Notes: generated by a model from the sequence alone, not told the origin. 39,658 nucleotides of DNA from Spirochaetales bacterium (GCA_017614375.1 JAGABZ010000012.1:1-39658); one strand, 5' to 3'; counted from the first letter of the stretch, positions 24,025 to 31,516 are shown. A program made the numbers and translations.

Positions 24025-25369
24025 ATGCAAGATTTTTGTTCCCTACGGAGCGGTCGGACTTGACTGCTCCGAGGAGGCCTTCGCCGCCGGTCTGGCGATG
24101 AAGCCTGATATCATTTCCAGCGACGCGGGCTCTACCGATTCCGGCCCCTACTATCTGGGATCCGGCAACGGAAAATACGCCACCACCGCCGTCAAGAGAG
24201 ATCTCAAGAGGATGATCCTCGGTGCCGATTCCCTCGGAATCCCGATGACGATCGGAAGCGCAGGGACATGCGGCTCGAATTTCGGTGTCGATGAGGCTGC
24301 CAGAATCTGTGAGGAAATCTGCCGGGAGAACGGCCTTCACAAGAAGATTGCCAAAATCTACGCCCAACAGGACCGTGAGCTGATTAAGAGAAAGTACCGC
24401 GAGGGAAAGGTTCACGCCCTGGAGGGAGCTCCCGAGATTTCGGAGAAGACCTTTGATGAATGCAGCACCATCGTTGCCCTTTCCGGCGCGGAGCCGTTCC
24501 AGAAGGCTCTCAGGGAAGGAGCCGATATCGTCATCTGCGGAAGAGCCACCGATACCGCGGTGATTGCGGCATATCCCCTGATGAAGGGCTGTGACGAGGC
24601 TTCGTGCTGGCACGCGGCAAAGGTCGCCGAATGCGGAGGCCTGTGCACCAGCGCCGGACTGTCCGGCTGTGCCTTTATCGAAATCGACGAGAAGGGATTC
24701 AATGTCCGTTCGGTCATGCCCGGAAGCACAGTTTCCGAGTATTCCGTGGCTGCCCACCTGCTTTACGAAAACGCCGACCCGGTATATCTGAAGGAGCCGG
24801 GAGTGTGCATCGATACGACTTCCTCGAAGTACACCGCCGTTTCGCCCACGAACGTCAGGGTTGAGGGGACCAAGGTCACCCACATGCCCTACACGATGAA
24901 GCTCGAAGGTGCCGGTCCGGTCGGTTTCCAGACAATCAGTATCGTCGGAATCAGGGACCGCAAGATCATGAAGGATCCGATGGCATGGGTCAACGCCGTC
25001 AGGCAGCAGGGAATCGCCAAGCTTGATAAGACGGGGATTCTGTCGGAGACTTACAGCCTTAACTTCAAGGTGTTCGGTTACAACGCCGTTTCCGGCATGC
25101 CGGTTCCCGAGGGTTACGTTCCCAACGAGATCGGAGTTGTGCTCACCGTCACCGCCGACACCCAGGCTCTGGCCACACAGGTCGCCAAGGCGTTCAACCC
25201 GCTTCTGCTGCACCTGAATATCTTCCCGGAGAGGCAGATGCCGTCGTTTGCGTTCATCTCTTCCCCCGCCGAAATCGAGAAGGGCAGCATCTATGAGTTC
25301 AAACTCTACCACGTCGTCTCGATCGATGATCCTTTGGAACTGGTGAAGATCAGTTTCACGGAAGTATGA
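24017..25369 (+). CDS. AtuA-family protein (acyclic terpene utilisation, DUF1446)
   Basis: A 450-residue cytoplasmic protein of the AtuA family (PF07287). Recognised from the N-terminal YGAVGLDCSEEAFAAGLAMKPDIISSDAGSTDSGP, the MTIGSAGTCGSN stretch, VICGRATDTAVIAAYPL and the conserved Cys/His-rich SCWHAAKVAECGGLCT. In Pseudomonas, atuA belongs to the citronellol/geranyl-CoA cluster, but its reaction is unknown, and relatives occur in many clusters without terpenes. Pseudomonas AtuA is longer; here the C-terminal DUF4387 part is a separate gene directly downstream. ATG 24017 with AGAGG five bases upstream is preferred to GTG 24011; either overlaps the tctA end. Its place after a Tct transporter and aconitase/PrpF pair suggests a step on a branched or tricarboxylic acid. 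Confidence 0.88.
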   Translation: MLKCKIFVPYGAVGLDCSEEAFAAGLAMKPDIISSDAGSTDSGPYYLGSGNGKYATTAVKRDLKRMILGADSLGIPMTIGSAGTCGSNFGVDEAARICEEICRENGLHKKIAKIYAQQDRELIKRKYREGKVHALEGAPEISEKTFDECSTIVALSGAEPFQKALREGADIVICGRATDTAVIAAYPLMKGCDEASCWHAAKVAECGGLCTSAGLSGCAFIEIDEKGFNVRSVMPGSTVSEYSVAAHLLYENADPVYLKEPGVCIDTTSSKYTAVSPTNVRVEGTKVTHMPYTMKLEGAGPVGFQTISIVGIRDRKIMKDPMAWVNAVRQQGIAKLDKTGILSETYSLNFKVFGYNAVSGMPVPEGYVPNEIGVVLTVTADTQALATQVAKAFNPLLLHLNIFPERQMPSFAFISSPAEIEKGSIYEFKLYHVVSIDDPLELVKISFTEV

Positions 25370-25379
25370 GGAGGAAACC

Positions 25380-25688
25380 ATGAGCAAAACCATCGAACAG
25401 ACGGTAAGGGCAATAAGAAGCAAGAACGCCGGTCCCTTCTGGGTGACGATCGATGCCTTCTGCGACAACGCTGAAGACACCGCGCTGGTCTCCGCCTCGT
25501 TCACCCGCAACAAGGCGCTGATTGCCAAGATTTTCAACGTCCGGGAGAGCCTGGTCAAGATTTTCACCCTGACCCACATCCACGTGGTTAAGGTCAGCGT
25601 TCCGAGAATCCCGATTGAAGGCGCCCGCGACGAAAAGGACATGCACGGCGGCCAACAGTATGTCTCGCTTCTGGATCTTGAGGTATAA
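25380..25688 (+). CDS. DUF4387 family protein
   Basis: A 102-residue protein of the DUF4387 family, recognised by the conserved IRSKNAGPFWVTIDAFCDN and the ending VSVPRIPIEGARDEKDMHGGQQYVSLLDLEV. DUF4387 is often the C-terminal domain of AtuA proteins or a small gene beside them, so it most likely forms a complex with the preceding gene product. Activity unknown. AGGAGG lies five bases before the ATG. The single Cys, an Asp-rich segment and the HGG near residue 90 are candidates for a binding site. Confidence 0.88.
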   Translation: MSKTIEQTVRAIRSKNAGPFWVTIDAFCDNAEDTALVSASFTRNKALIAKIFNVRESLVKIFTLTHIHVVKVSVPRIPIEGARDEKDMHGGQQYVSLLDLEV

Positions 25689-25691
25689 CCC

Positions 25692-26489
25692 ATGAAACTA
25701 ATTCAGATTGTGTTGAACCCGGCGGAATCGAAGAAACTGATTTCCGATGCCCTTTTCAGGATGGGGTGTGTCCAGAAGGCCTTCAAAAAAGGTATTCTGG
25801 CCATCCATCCGAGCAGCACCGTGTACTTTCTCTATGAGCATCTGACCGGGAGCCTGCCTTCCGAGGGCTGGATTTTCGGAATGGTCTCCAAAGACGGCCT
25901 GTGCCGCTCGAAGTACGTCGCCCAGTCCCTCGATACCGGCAAGCCCGCAAGGAAGCTCTGGGTGTTCAGAGAGGGCGTTCTGTCGGACCCCGTGCCGCTT
26001 GACGCGGTGCTTCAGGAGATGGGCCCCGGCGATGTATTCATCAAGGGGTGCAACGCAATCGACTCCTACGGCAATGCCGCGGTTCTTTCCAGTTCCCCGG
26101 ACAAGGGCGGAACAACCGGCAAGATTATCCGCGCCAAGGCTGAGAGGGGCTTTAAGTTCATCGTTCCTGCCGGAGCTGAAAAGAGCATTCCCGGCAGGCT
26201 TTCCGAGGTCTATGATTTCTGCGGCAAGGACAAAGCTGATGCCGGCGGAGGACTTGCCTGCGGGGTCTTTCCGGTGACCGGAGGTCTGGTCGTGTCCGAA
26301 ACGGACGCCATCAGAGTCCTTTTCGGAGCCGATGCAGTGGTCGGAGCCGGCGGAGGTGTATCCGGAGCTGAAGGTTCCGTCATCGTCTTCGTCAGGGCCG
26401 AGGAAGAAAAATGCGGCGAAATCCTCGATTATTTCGCCTCAATCAAGGGCGTTGAAATCCCGTATGCCGAGTATGTGACATACAACTGA
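25692..26489 (+). CDS. Protein of unknown function, last gene of the AtuA operon
   Basis: I do not recognise this 265-residue protein. It has no signal peptide or membrane helix. The N-terminal half shows LISDALFRMGCVQKAFKKGILAIHPSSTVYFLYEHL, a helix-strand pattern like the ISOCOT fold (CoA transferases, MtnA/eIF2B, LUD proteins). The middle holds MGPGDVFIKGCNAIDSYGNAAVL, which resembles the substrate loop of MtnA-type isomerases. The C-terminal part is glycine-rich (DAGGGLACGVFPVTGG, AVVGAGGGVSGAEGSV), perhaps a nucleotide- or CoA-binding region. This assignment is only a resemblance by eye. The ATG is three bases after the DUF4387 stop, so it is clearly part of the operon and probably supplies an enzymatic or accessory step to AtuA/DUF4387. 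Confidence 0.8.
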   Translation: MKLIQIVLNPAESKKLISDALFRMGCVQKAFKKGILAIHPSSTVYFLYEHLTGSLPSEGWIFGMVSKDGLCRSKYVAQSLDTGKPARKLWVFREGVLSDPVPLDAVLQEMGPGDVFIKGCNAIDSYGNAAVLSSSPDKGGTTGKIIRAKAERGFKFIVPAGAEKSIPGRLSEVYDFCGKDKADAGGGLACGVFPVTGGLVVSETDAIRVLFGADAVVGAGGGVSGAEGSVIVFVRAEEEKCGEILDYFASIKGVEIPYAEYVTYN

Positions 26490-26521
26490 TCCGCCCTGAT
26501 TCACAAGGACTCCTTTTCTTG

Positions 26522-26555
26522 CGGGAGGGACTGCTGAGGTCCCTCCCGGTTTTTT
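26522..26555 (+). terminator. Rho-independent terminator of the aconitase-AtuA operon
   Basis: Nine-base arms CGGGAGGGA and TCCCTCCCG around a nine-base loop, followed by GTTTTTT. It separates the catabolic operon from valS. Confidence 0.92.
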
Positions 26556-26565
26556 ATCCGGATTG

Positions 26566-26595
26566 TTGTCTTTAACCCCCGAAAACGGCTAGAAT
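26566..26595 (+). promoter_or_regulatory. Probable promoter of valS
   Basis: TTGTCT (26566-26571) and TAGAAT (26590-26595) with 18-base spacing, 29 bases before the valS start and just after the upstream terminator. Confidence 0.5.
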
Positions 26596-26624
26596 AGCGG
26601 TGATTTTCGTCCGGGAGGCAGGAA

Positions 26625-29285
26625 GTGAAACTTAAGGCGATCAATCTGGAAAAAGCGTACAACCCGAAGGATTTCGAGGACCGCATCTACGGGCAGTGGA
26701 AGGAGTCCGGCTCATTCCGCCCGAGCGGAGACAAGGGTGCTGCGAAGTACTCGGTCGTCATGCCGCCGCCGAATGTCACGGGGATTCTCCACATGGGGCA
26801 CGCCCTGAACAACTCGCTTCCCGATGTGCTTATCCGCTACCACCGGATGCTCGGTCATGATACCCTGTGGGTTCCCGGAACCGACCATGCCGGAATCGCC
26901 ACCCAGAACGTCGTCGAACGTTTCCTCCTGAAGGAAGGCCTGACCCGTCAGCAAATCGGCCGCGAGGCCTTTCTCAAAAGAACCTGGGAGGTCAAGGAAC
27001 GGCACCACGACATAATCGCCAGCCAGCTGGAGAAAATCGGAAGCAGCTGCGACTGGGACCATGAGCGCTTCACCATGGACGAGGGCCTGTCCCGGGCCGT
27101 GAGGGAAGCCTTTGTGACATTGTACGAGCGCGGACTGATCTACAAAGGCAACTACCTGGTCAACTACTGCCCGAAGTGCGGAACGGCGCTGGCCGATGAT
27201 GAAGTTGAATACCAGGAAATCCCGGGCAAGCTCTATGAGGTGCGTTATCCTTATTCGGACGGCTCAGGTTTCATCACCGTCGCCACCACCAGACCCGAGA
27301 CCATGTTCGGGGACGTCGCAGTTGCCGTCAACCCGGAGGACGAACGTTACAAGTCCGTTGTAGGCAAGACTTTGGACCTCCCCCTGACAGATCGCAAGAT
27401 ACCCATAATCGCCGACGGCTTCGTAGACATAGCATTCGGAACCGGAATGGTGAAAATCACTCCGGCGCACGACCCGAATGACTGGCAGTGCGGAAAGCGC
27501 CACAATCTGCCCCAGATAAACATCCTGAACCCGGACGGAACCCTCAACGACAACTGTCCTGAGAAGTACCGCAACCTGCCGGCGCTTGTTGCCCGTGAAG
27601 CGGTGGTTGCCGACCTGCTTGCTCAAGGTTATCTCATCGGAGAAAAGGAGCACAACCACGAGGTCGGACACTGCTACCGCTGTCACACCGTAATCGAGCC
27701 TTATCTTTCCGAGCAGTGGTTCGTAAAGATGGACGGCATGGCACGGAAGGCTCTGGATGCCTGGAAGAACAAGGAAGTCAACTTCTACCCCAAAAAATGG
27801 GAGAATACATACGTTCATTGGCTTGAGAACATCAAGGACTGGTGCATTTCGCGTCAGCTCTGGTGGGGCCACCGGATTCCGGTCTGGTACTGTGACAAGT
27901 GCGGAAAGATGATGGTCAAGCGCGAGGATCCAACGGTCTGTGACTGCTGCGGTTCGGACCGGATCCATCAGGAAACGGATGTTCTGGATACATGGTTCAG
28001 TTCCTGGCTCTGGCCGTTCAGCACTCTCGGATGGCCCGATAAAACGCCGGATTTCGACCGGTATTTCCCGACCGACTGTCTGATTACCGGGTACGACATC
28101 CTCTTTTTCTGGGTGTCGAGGATGATAATGGCCAGCGAGGAGTTCCTGGGAAAGAGCCCGTTCAAGGATGTATTCCTGACGGGTCTGGTGCGTGACAAGC
28201 TCGGACGCAAGATGTCAAAGAGTCTCGGTAACGGCATCGACCCCCTTGAAGTTGTGGACCGCTACGGTGCGGACGCCATGAAGTTCACCCTGGCCCACGG
28301 CTGCACCCAGGGACAGGACATGAAAATCGACATGGACTCCTTCAAGATGGGTTCAAAGTTCTGCAACAAGATCTGGAACGCAGCGAGATATCTTCTTATG
28401 AATCTTGAAGATGTCACCCTCGGTGATCCTGATTCGCTTGAACTCGGGGTCCTGGACAAGTGGATCTACAACCGGCTCAACCAGGCTGCCGCGAAGGTCG
28501 CCGAAGGGCTTGATTCCTACAAGTTCAACGAGGCCGCCCAGGCAGTCTACGAGTTCTTCTGGAATGACTTCTGCGACTGGTATGTCGAATCTTCGAAGAA
28601 GGACCTTTACAGCACCGACCAGGCGGTCAAGGACAGGGCCATGACAATCCTTCTGGATGTTTTGAAAAAGTCCCTGAGCCTGATGCATCCGTTTGTTCCG
28701 CTTGTGACGGAGGAAATCTATTCCAAACTGCCGAATACCGACACCAGCTGCATCAACAGCAGATTCCCGTCGTTCAATCCGAAGATTGATTATTCGGATG
28801 AGGAAAAAACCGTCGGAATGATGCAGGAAGCGGTCAGACTGGTTCGAAATGTCCGAAGTGACCTTCAGATTCCGCTGGAAAGGAAAATCCATGTAGTCGT
28901 CCGTCCGGATGAGGACAACGCCGCTTCGGCTTTCATGGCGGCAAACAAGGATCTTCTTTCGTCCTTCATGACTGCAGGAGAGCTGGTCATCGATACCGCA
29001 AAGAAGGCTGACATCAGTGAAGCCTTGCCGGCGGCCGGTCTGGGGATCAGTGTCTATGTCTTTGTCCGTGAAGCAGTTGATATCGAGGCAGAGATTGCAA
29101 AACTCCGGGACGAAATAGAGAAAAACCGCAAGAGTCTGGCTCAGACTATGCAGAAGCTCTCGAATGAGAACTTCATCAACCACGCGAAACCAGAAGCAGT
29201 GGAAAAGGAGCAGCAGAAGAGGGCGGAGTTTGAGGAGAAGATTGCAAAGGCAGAACACCACCTGAATCTGCTGCAATCGTTCTGA
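26625..29285 (+). CDS. valS: Valine--tRNA ligase
   Basis: A complete 886-residue class I synthetase for valine. The HIGH-type motif is HMGH at residues 56-59 after PPPNVTGIL, and KMSKS is at residues 529-533 (LGRKMSKSLGNG). The editing domain (TTRPETMFGDVAVAVNP and GTGMVKITPAHDPND), a zinc-type Cys pair region (YCPKCGTAL, YCDKCGKMM...CDCCGSD) and the C-terminal coiled coil (IEAEIAKLRDEIEKNRKS...) are all present, which distinguishes ValRS from IleRS and LeuRS. GTG 26625 with GGGAGG seven bases upstream is the start. A monocistronic arrangement is likely: terminator and promoter before, and a separate promoter after it. Confidence 0.96.
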   Translation: MKLKAINLEKAYNPKDFEDRIYGQWKESGSFRPSGDKGAAKYSVVMPPPNVTGILHMGHALNNSLPDVLIRYHRMLGHDTLWVPGTDHAGIATQNVVERFLLKEGLTRQQIGREAFLKRTWEVKERHHDIIASQLEKIGSSCDWDHERFTMDEGLSRAVREAFVTLYERGLIYKGNYLVNYCPKCGTALADDEVEYQEIPGKLYEVRYPYSDGSGFITVATTRPETMFGDVAVAVNPEDERYKSVVGKTLDLPLTDRKIPIIADGFVDIAFGTGMVKITPAHDPNDWQCGKRHNLPQINILNPDGTLNDNCPEKYRNLPALVAREAVVADLLAQGYLIGEKEHNHEVGHCYRCHTVIEPYLSEQWFVKMDGMARKALDAWKNKEVNFYPKKWENTYVHWLENIKDWCISRQLWWGHRIPVWYCDKCGKMMVKREDPTVCDCCGSDRIHQETDVLDTWFSSWLWPFSTLGWPDKTPDFDRYFPTDCLITGYDILFFWVSRMIMASEEFLGKSPFKDVFLTGLVRDKLGRKMSKSLGNGIDPLEVVDRYGADAMKFTLAHGCTQGQDMKIDMDSFKMGSKFCNKIWNAARYLLMNLEDVTLGDPDSLELGVLDKWIYNRLNQAAAKVAEGLDSYKFNEAAQAVYEFFWNDFCDWYVESSKKDLYSTDQAVKDRAMTILLDVLKKSLSLMHPFVPLVTEEIYSKLPNTDTSCINSRFPSFNPKIDYSDEEKTVGMMQEAVRLVRNVRSDLQIPLERKIHVVVRPDEDNAASAFMAANKDLLSSFMTAGELVIDTAKKADISEALPAAGLGISVYVFVREAVDIEAEIAKLRDEIEKNRKSLAQTMQKLSNENFINHAKPEAVEKEQQKRAEFEEKIAKAEHHLNLLQSF

Positions 29286-29297
29286 TTCTCTACAGGC

Positions 29298-29327
29298 TTG
29301 TGGGAATTCTTTTTGCTGTGGTATAAT
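29298..29327 (+). promoter_or_regulatory. Extended -10 promoter
   Basis: TATAAT at 29322-29327 is a perfect -10, preceded by TGG (extended -10) and, at 18-base spacing, TTGTGG (29298-29303). It lies 20 bases before the gene at 29348. Confidence 0.7.
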
Positions 29328-29347
29328 CCGGGGCAAAGGAGGGAGAA

Positions 29348-29956
29348 ATGAAAAAACGGTCTTTAGTGTCATTGCTTGTCAGTTTGTTGCCGTTCTCCCT
29401 CTTCGCAGCCGGAAATGAAGGAAGCACAGTTGCGAAAGCCGGTACAAATGCGGAAAAAACTTCCGGGTTAGGAAGTATAATCGGAGACACAATCTCCTCA
29501 ATCTGGCATAGTTTTATTGAACTCAATGTCAAAGCATGGGATTTCTGGAAGACTGCAGGGGTCCGGTTCTTCAGAGACAACTGGATTCCGGTAGCCGGTG
29601 GCATTGTGCTGGTAATTGGGATTATCATTCTGATCAAAGGAATCCTTTACAAGCCCAGATACATCCTCCAGGATGTTCCTGAAAACGCAATTCCTGTTCC
29701 CAAAAAGGTTAAAAAGGTTGTAAATGCGCAGCCGGAAAAGGTCCGCAGCGCCGATGATTCCCTTGTCGATTCGGTTAATCCCCTCAATCAGCCTCACCAT
29801 GAAGCTGATCTATATTATTCTTCTCCTTCTGATAGCCAGGAGGCCGGAATCAACATTTCTGACTATGAGGAATTGAATAAAAAGCCTGAAATTGACAAGG
29901 AAGACCTGGACTTCATCCGGAATCTTGCCAATGATTTCAATATGAAATCAAATTAA
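29348..29956 (+). CDS. Membrane protein of unknown function
   Basis: A 202-residue protein I do not recognise. It has an N-terminal signal-like segment (MKKRSLVSLLVSLLPFSLFAAG), a small polar region, then one strong transmembrane helix near residues 77-98 (WIPVAGGIVLVIGIIILIKGIL) preceded by an amphipathic Trp/Phe-rich stretch. The C-terminal 100 residues are polar, with Lys-rich (VPKKVKKVV) and then acidic sequence, probably cytoplasmic. AAAGGAGGG precedes the ATG by four bases, and an extended -10 promoter lies directly upstream. Base composition drifts toward A+T compared with valS, as in the ParA island that follows. No domain is evident. Confidence 0.75.
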   Translation: MKKRSLVSLLVSLLPFSLFAAGNEGSTVAKAGTNAEKTSGLGSIIGDTISSIWHSFIELNVKAWDFWKTAGVRFFRDNWIPVAGGIVLVIGIIILIKGILYKPRYILQDVPENAIPVPKKVKKVVNAQPEKVRSADDSLVDSVNPLNQPHHEADLYYSSPSDSQEAGINISDYEELNKKPEIDKEDLDFIRNLANDFNMKSN

Positions 29957-30042
29957 TTCAATTTACTTTCATTAAGAAAAGATATTACTATATAATCATT
30001 ATTATATAACTACGATATCGTTGCAATTATTTATGCCTATTT

Positions 30043-30146
30043 AAAACCTATAGAAAAGATGATATAAATATATTGCTATTATTTATCAAAGATATATAAA
30101 ACTAGGGTAAAAACTATAGAAAATACATCGCAAATATATTGTTACA
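30043..30146 (+). repeat. Two imperfect direct repeats upstream of parA
   Basis: Copy 1 (30043-30078) and copy 2 (30110-30146) align over about 35 bases: AAAAC(C)TATAGAAAA, 8-9 variable bases, A(T/A)ATATATTG(C/T)TA, starting 67 bases apart. AAAACTATAG recurs downstream of the cassette at 31375-31384 and, inside codons, at the 5' end of parA. Confidence 0.55.
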
Positions 30147-30165
30147 ATGAGATAATTCATTGTAA
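30142..30165. repeat. Perfect inverted repeat upstream of parA
   Basis: Nine-base arms TTACAATGA and TCATTGTAA around GATAAT, seen directly. It lies 57 bases before the -35 of parA. A dyad of this size in an AT-rich leader is a likely protein-binding site, the natural candidate ligand being the ribbon-helix-helix-like protein of the cassette. Confidence 0.65.
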
Positions 30166-30221
30166 AAGATATAAAAACCGTGTTTATTTGATTCCAAAAT
30201 TTCATCAAAACAAAAAAACAC

Positions 30222-30250
30222 TTGTATGTATTTCAAGTTATCACTATACT
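30222..30250 (+). promoter_or_regulatory. Promoter of the parA cassette
   Basis: TTGTAT (30222-30227) and TATACT (30245-30250) at 17-base spacing. The start of transcription would lie only about ten bases before the parA ATG, so the leader is very short. The -35 is enclosed in a five-base inverted repeat, ACTTG and CAAGT (30220-30238). Confidence 0.6.
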
Positions 30251-30266
30251 GTTTAATAGGTACAAT

Positions 30267-31028
30267 ATGGCTAAAACTATAGCTTTTCATCTTCAGAAAG
30301 GTGGCGTCGGAAAGACCACTATCTCCGGAACCCTTGCATGCCAGTCGGCTATGGATGGGTTCAAGACCATATTGATAGACGTCGACCCCCAGGGAAATGC
30401 TTCTTCCTGGTTCCTGAAGGATTCTCCCCGTTATGAATTTGCCGATGTGATACAGGGGAAATGCTATATAAAGGACGCGATTGTACCCGTTCCGACCGTT
30501 GAGAACCTTTTTATCCTTCCCACCTTCGGGATTAACGGCAGCCTGAAAAACTATTCCGAGACCAAACTGGCCGAGGAACCGTTTGTAATCCAGGATGCCG
30601 TGACCGAAATCAAGAAGGAGTTTCCACATATTATCCTCGACCTTTCTCCCGGTTTGGGGAGATTGGAGAGGTCTGCGCTGATTGCCAGCGACGAAGTAAT
30701 AACCCCGATGACTCCTGAGGTCTTCAGTCTTGACGGACTTGAGATTTTCATCGATGAGCTTGCCAAGATCAAAAAGAACTTCAGGGTCAATATCAAGCAT
30801 AAGAACATCATTATAAATTCTTACGATGAAAGAATCAGACAGCATCGTGAGATTTTCAGGGCCGCAAGCGAGGGAAATTTCAACATCTTCCGGATTCCCG
30901 TTGATCCGGTATTCAGAAAATCCCAGGAAGCTCAAAAGGCCCCTCAGATGTTCCGTCAGTCTGGTAGGGGACTTAAACCGAAGACGTTGGAAGCAATCAA
31001 CGAGTTGGAAAGCATTATCTGGAGATAG
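30267..31028 (+). CDS. ParA-family partition ATPase (small, type Ib-like)
   Basis: A 253-residue Walker-type ATPase of the ParA/MinD superfamily. The deviant Walker A motif KGGVGKTT is at residues 11-18 with the signature Lys before GGVGKT, the A' motif is ILIDVDPQGNASS, and the Walker B region is HIILDLSPG. There is no N-terminal DNA-binding extension, as in small plasmid ParA/ParF proteins, which leave DNA recognition to a partner. ATG 30267 is the start; a frame opening at 30222 would include the promoter and is rejected. One base separates its stop from the ATG of a ribbon-helix-helix-like protein. Plasmid or chromosome segregation is the family role, but some relatives position other cargo (chemoreceptors, carboxysomes), and none of those is nearby. 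Confidence 0.9.
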   Translation: MAKTIAFHLQKGGVGKTTISGTLACQSAMDGFKTILIDVDPQGNASSWFLKDSPRYEFADVIQGKCYIKDAIVPVPTVENLFILPTFGINGSLKNYSETKLAEEPFVIQDAVTEIKKEFPHIILDLSPGLGRLERSALIASDEVITPMTPEVFSLDGLEIFIDELAKIKKNFRVNIKHKNIIINSYDERIRQHREIFRAASEGNFNIFRIPVDPVFRKSQEAQKAPQMFRQSGRGLKPKTLEAINELESIIWR

Positions 31029-31029
31029 T

Positions 31030-31284
31030 ATGGCAATCAAGAAAGAAATCAAGGAAGACGAAATCATCGAAGAGACAAGCCTGAGTACAACAAAGGCAAA
31101 GGCCTTGTTCGGCACCAAGGGCAAAGGGAAGAATTCCGAGAACATGATTCTCACGACGTTCTCGATTGCTCCCTCGTTTAAAAAGGATCTTGAGGATCTG
31201 TTCGGGGAGATGGGGCTGCGCTGGGCTTCCGGAATCCGCTTCGCCCTGACAGAGTTCTATAAGAAGTACAGTTCCGGAAAATAA
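31030..31284 (+). CDS. Small probable ribbon-helix-helix DNA-binding partner of ParA
   Basis: An 84-residue protein. Residues 1-38 are charged and probably flexible (KEIKEDEIIEETSLSTTKAK); residues about 39-80 fit a ribbon-helix-helix fold: a strand MILTTFSI, helix SFKKDLEDLFGEMG and helix ASGIRFALTEFYKKY. This is the architecture of ParG/omega-type centromere-binding proteins: flexible N-terminal arm that stimulates the ATPase, and a C-terminal dimeric DNA-binding domain. The family assignment is from the pattern, not from a recognised sequence. GGAGA overlaps the parA stop and the ATG is one base after it, so the pair is co-translated. A terminator follows 29 bases later. Confidence 0.75.
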   Translation: MAIKKEIKEDEIIEETSLSTTKAKALFGTKGKGKNSENMILTTFSIAPSFKKDLEDLFGEMGLRWASGIRFALTEFYKKYSSGK

Positions 31285-31313
31285 ACCGGAGAATATATAT
31301 TCTATACATTTAT

Positions 31314-31347
31314 AAGAGTGGTTCCATATTGGAGCCACTCTTGTTTT
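31314..31347 (+). terminator. Terminator of the parA cassette
   Basis: AAGAGTGGTTCC and GGAGCCACTCTT pair over 12 bases (one G-U wobble) around ATATT, followed by GTTTTA. Confidence 0.8.
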
Positions 31348-31516
31348 ATGCAATAACAATAGAAAACACGTCTTAAAACTATAGGTAAAGCCTATGAGAA
31401 CTATATAAGAAACATTAAAAAGCAATTAAATAGCAACTGAATGTATAAAACCAATATAGTTACACCAAAAAATAATTAATAAATTCAATTAATACTATAT
31501 AAGATTTAAATTTTAG
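31348..31516. other. AT-rich region downstream of the parA cassette
   Basis: No gene is seen. It is as A+T-rich as the region before parA and contains another AAAACTATAG (31375-31384), whose end forms ATAGG-TAAAG-CCTAT, a short inverted repeat. It may be the other half of the partition site or an old insertion edge. Confidence 0.4.

Larger units (their letters stand above)
29957..30266. other. AT-rich intergenic region with repeats and inverted repeat (possible partition site)
   Basis: A stretch of 310 bases without a gene, much richer in A+T than the rest of the window. It holds two imperfect direct repeats (30043-30078 and 30110-30146) with the shared words AAAAC(C)TATAGAAAA and AATATATTG, a perfect inverted repeat at 30142-30165, and the parA promoter. 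This is what a centromere-like partition site with an autoregulatory operator could look like. Confidence 0.55.

Noticed and set aside
23978-25693. A 571-codon minus-strand open frame across the AtuA/DUF4387 genes
   Set aside because: It lies wholly antisense to clearly recognised proteins; its translation is low-complexity without domains. Long antisense frames are common in GC-rich genes.
29957-30266. Chromosomal replication origin in the AT-rich region
   Set aside because: No run of DnaA boxes (TTATCCACA-like) and no dnaA, dnaN or gyr genes nearby; a partition site explains the repeats better.
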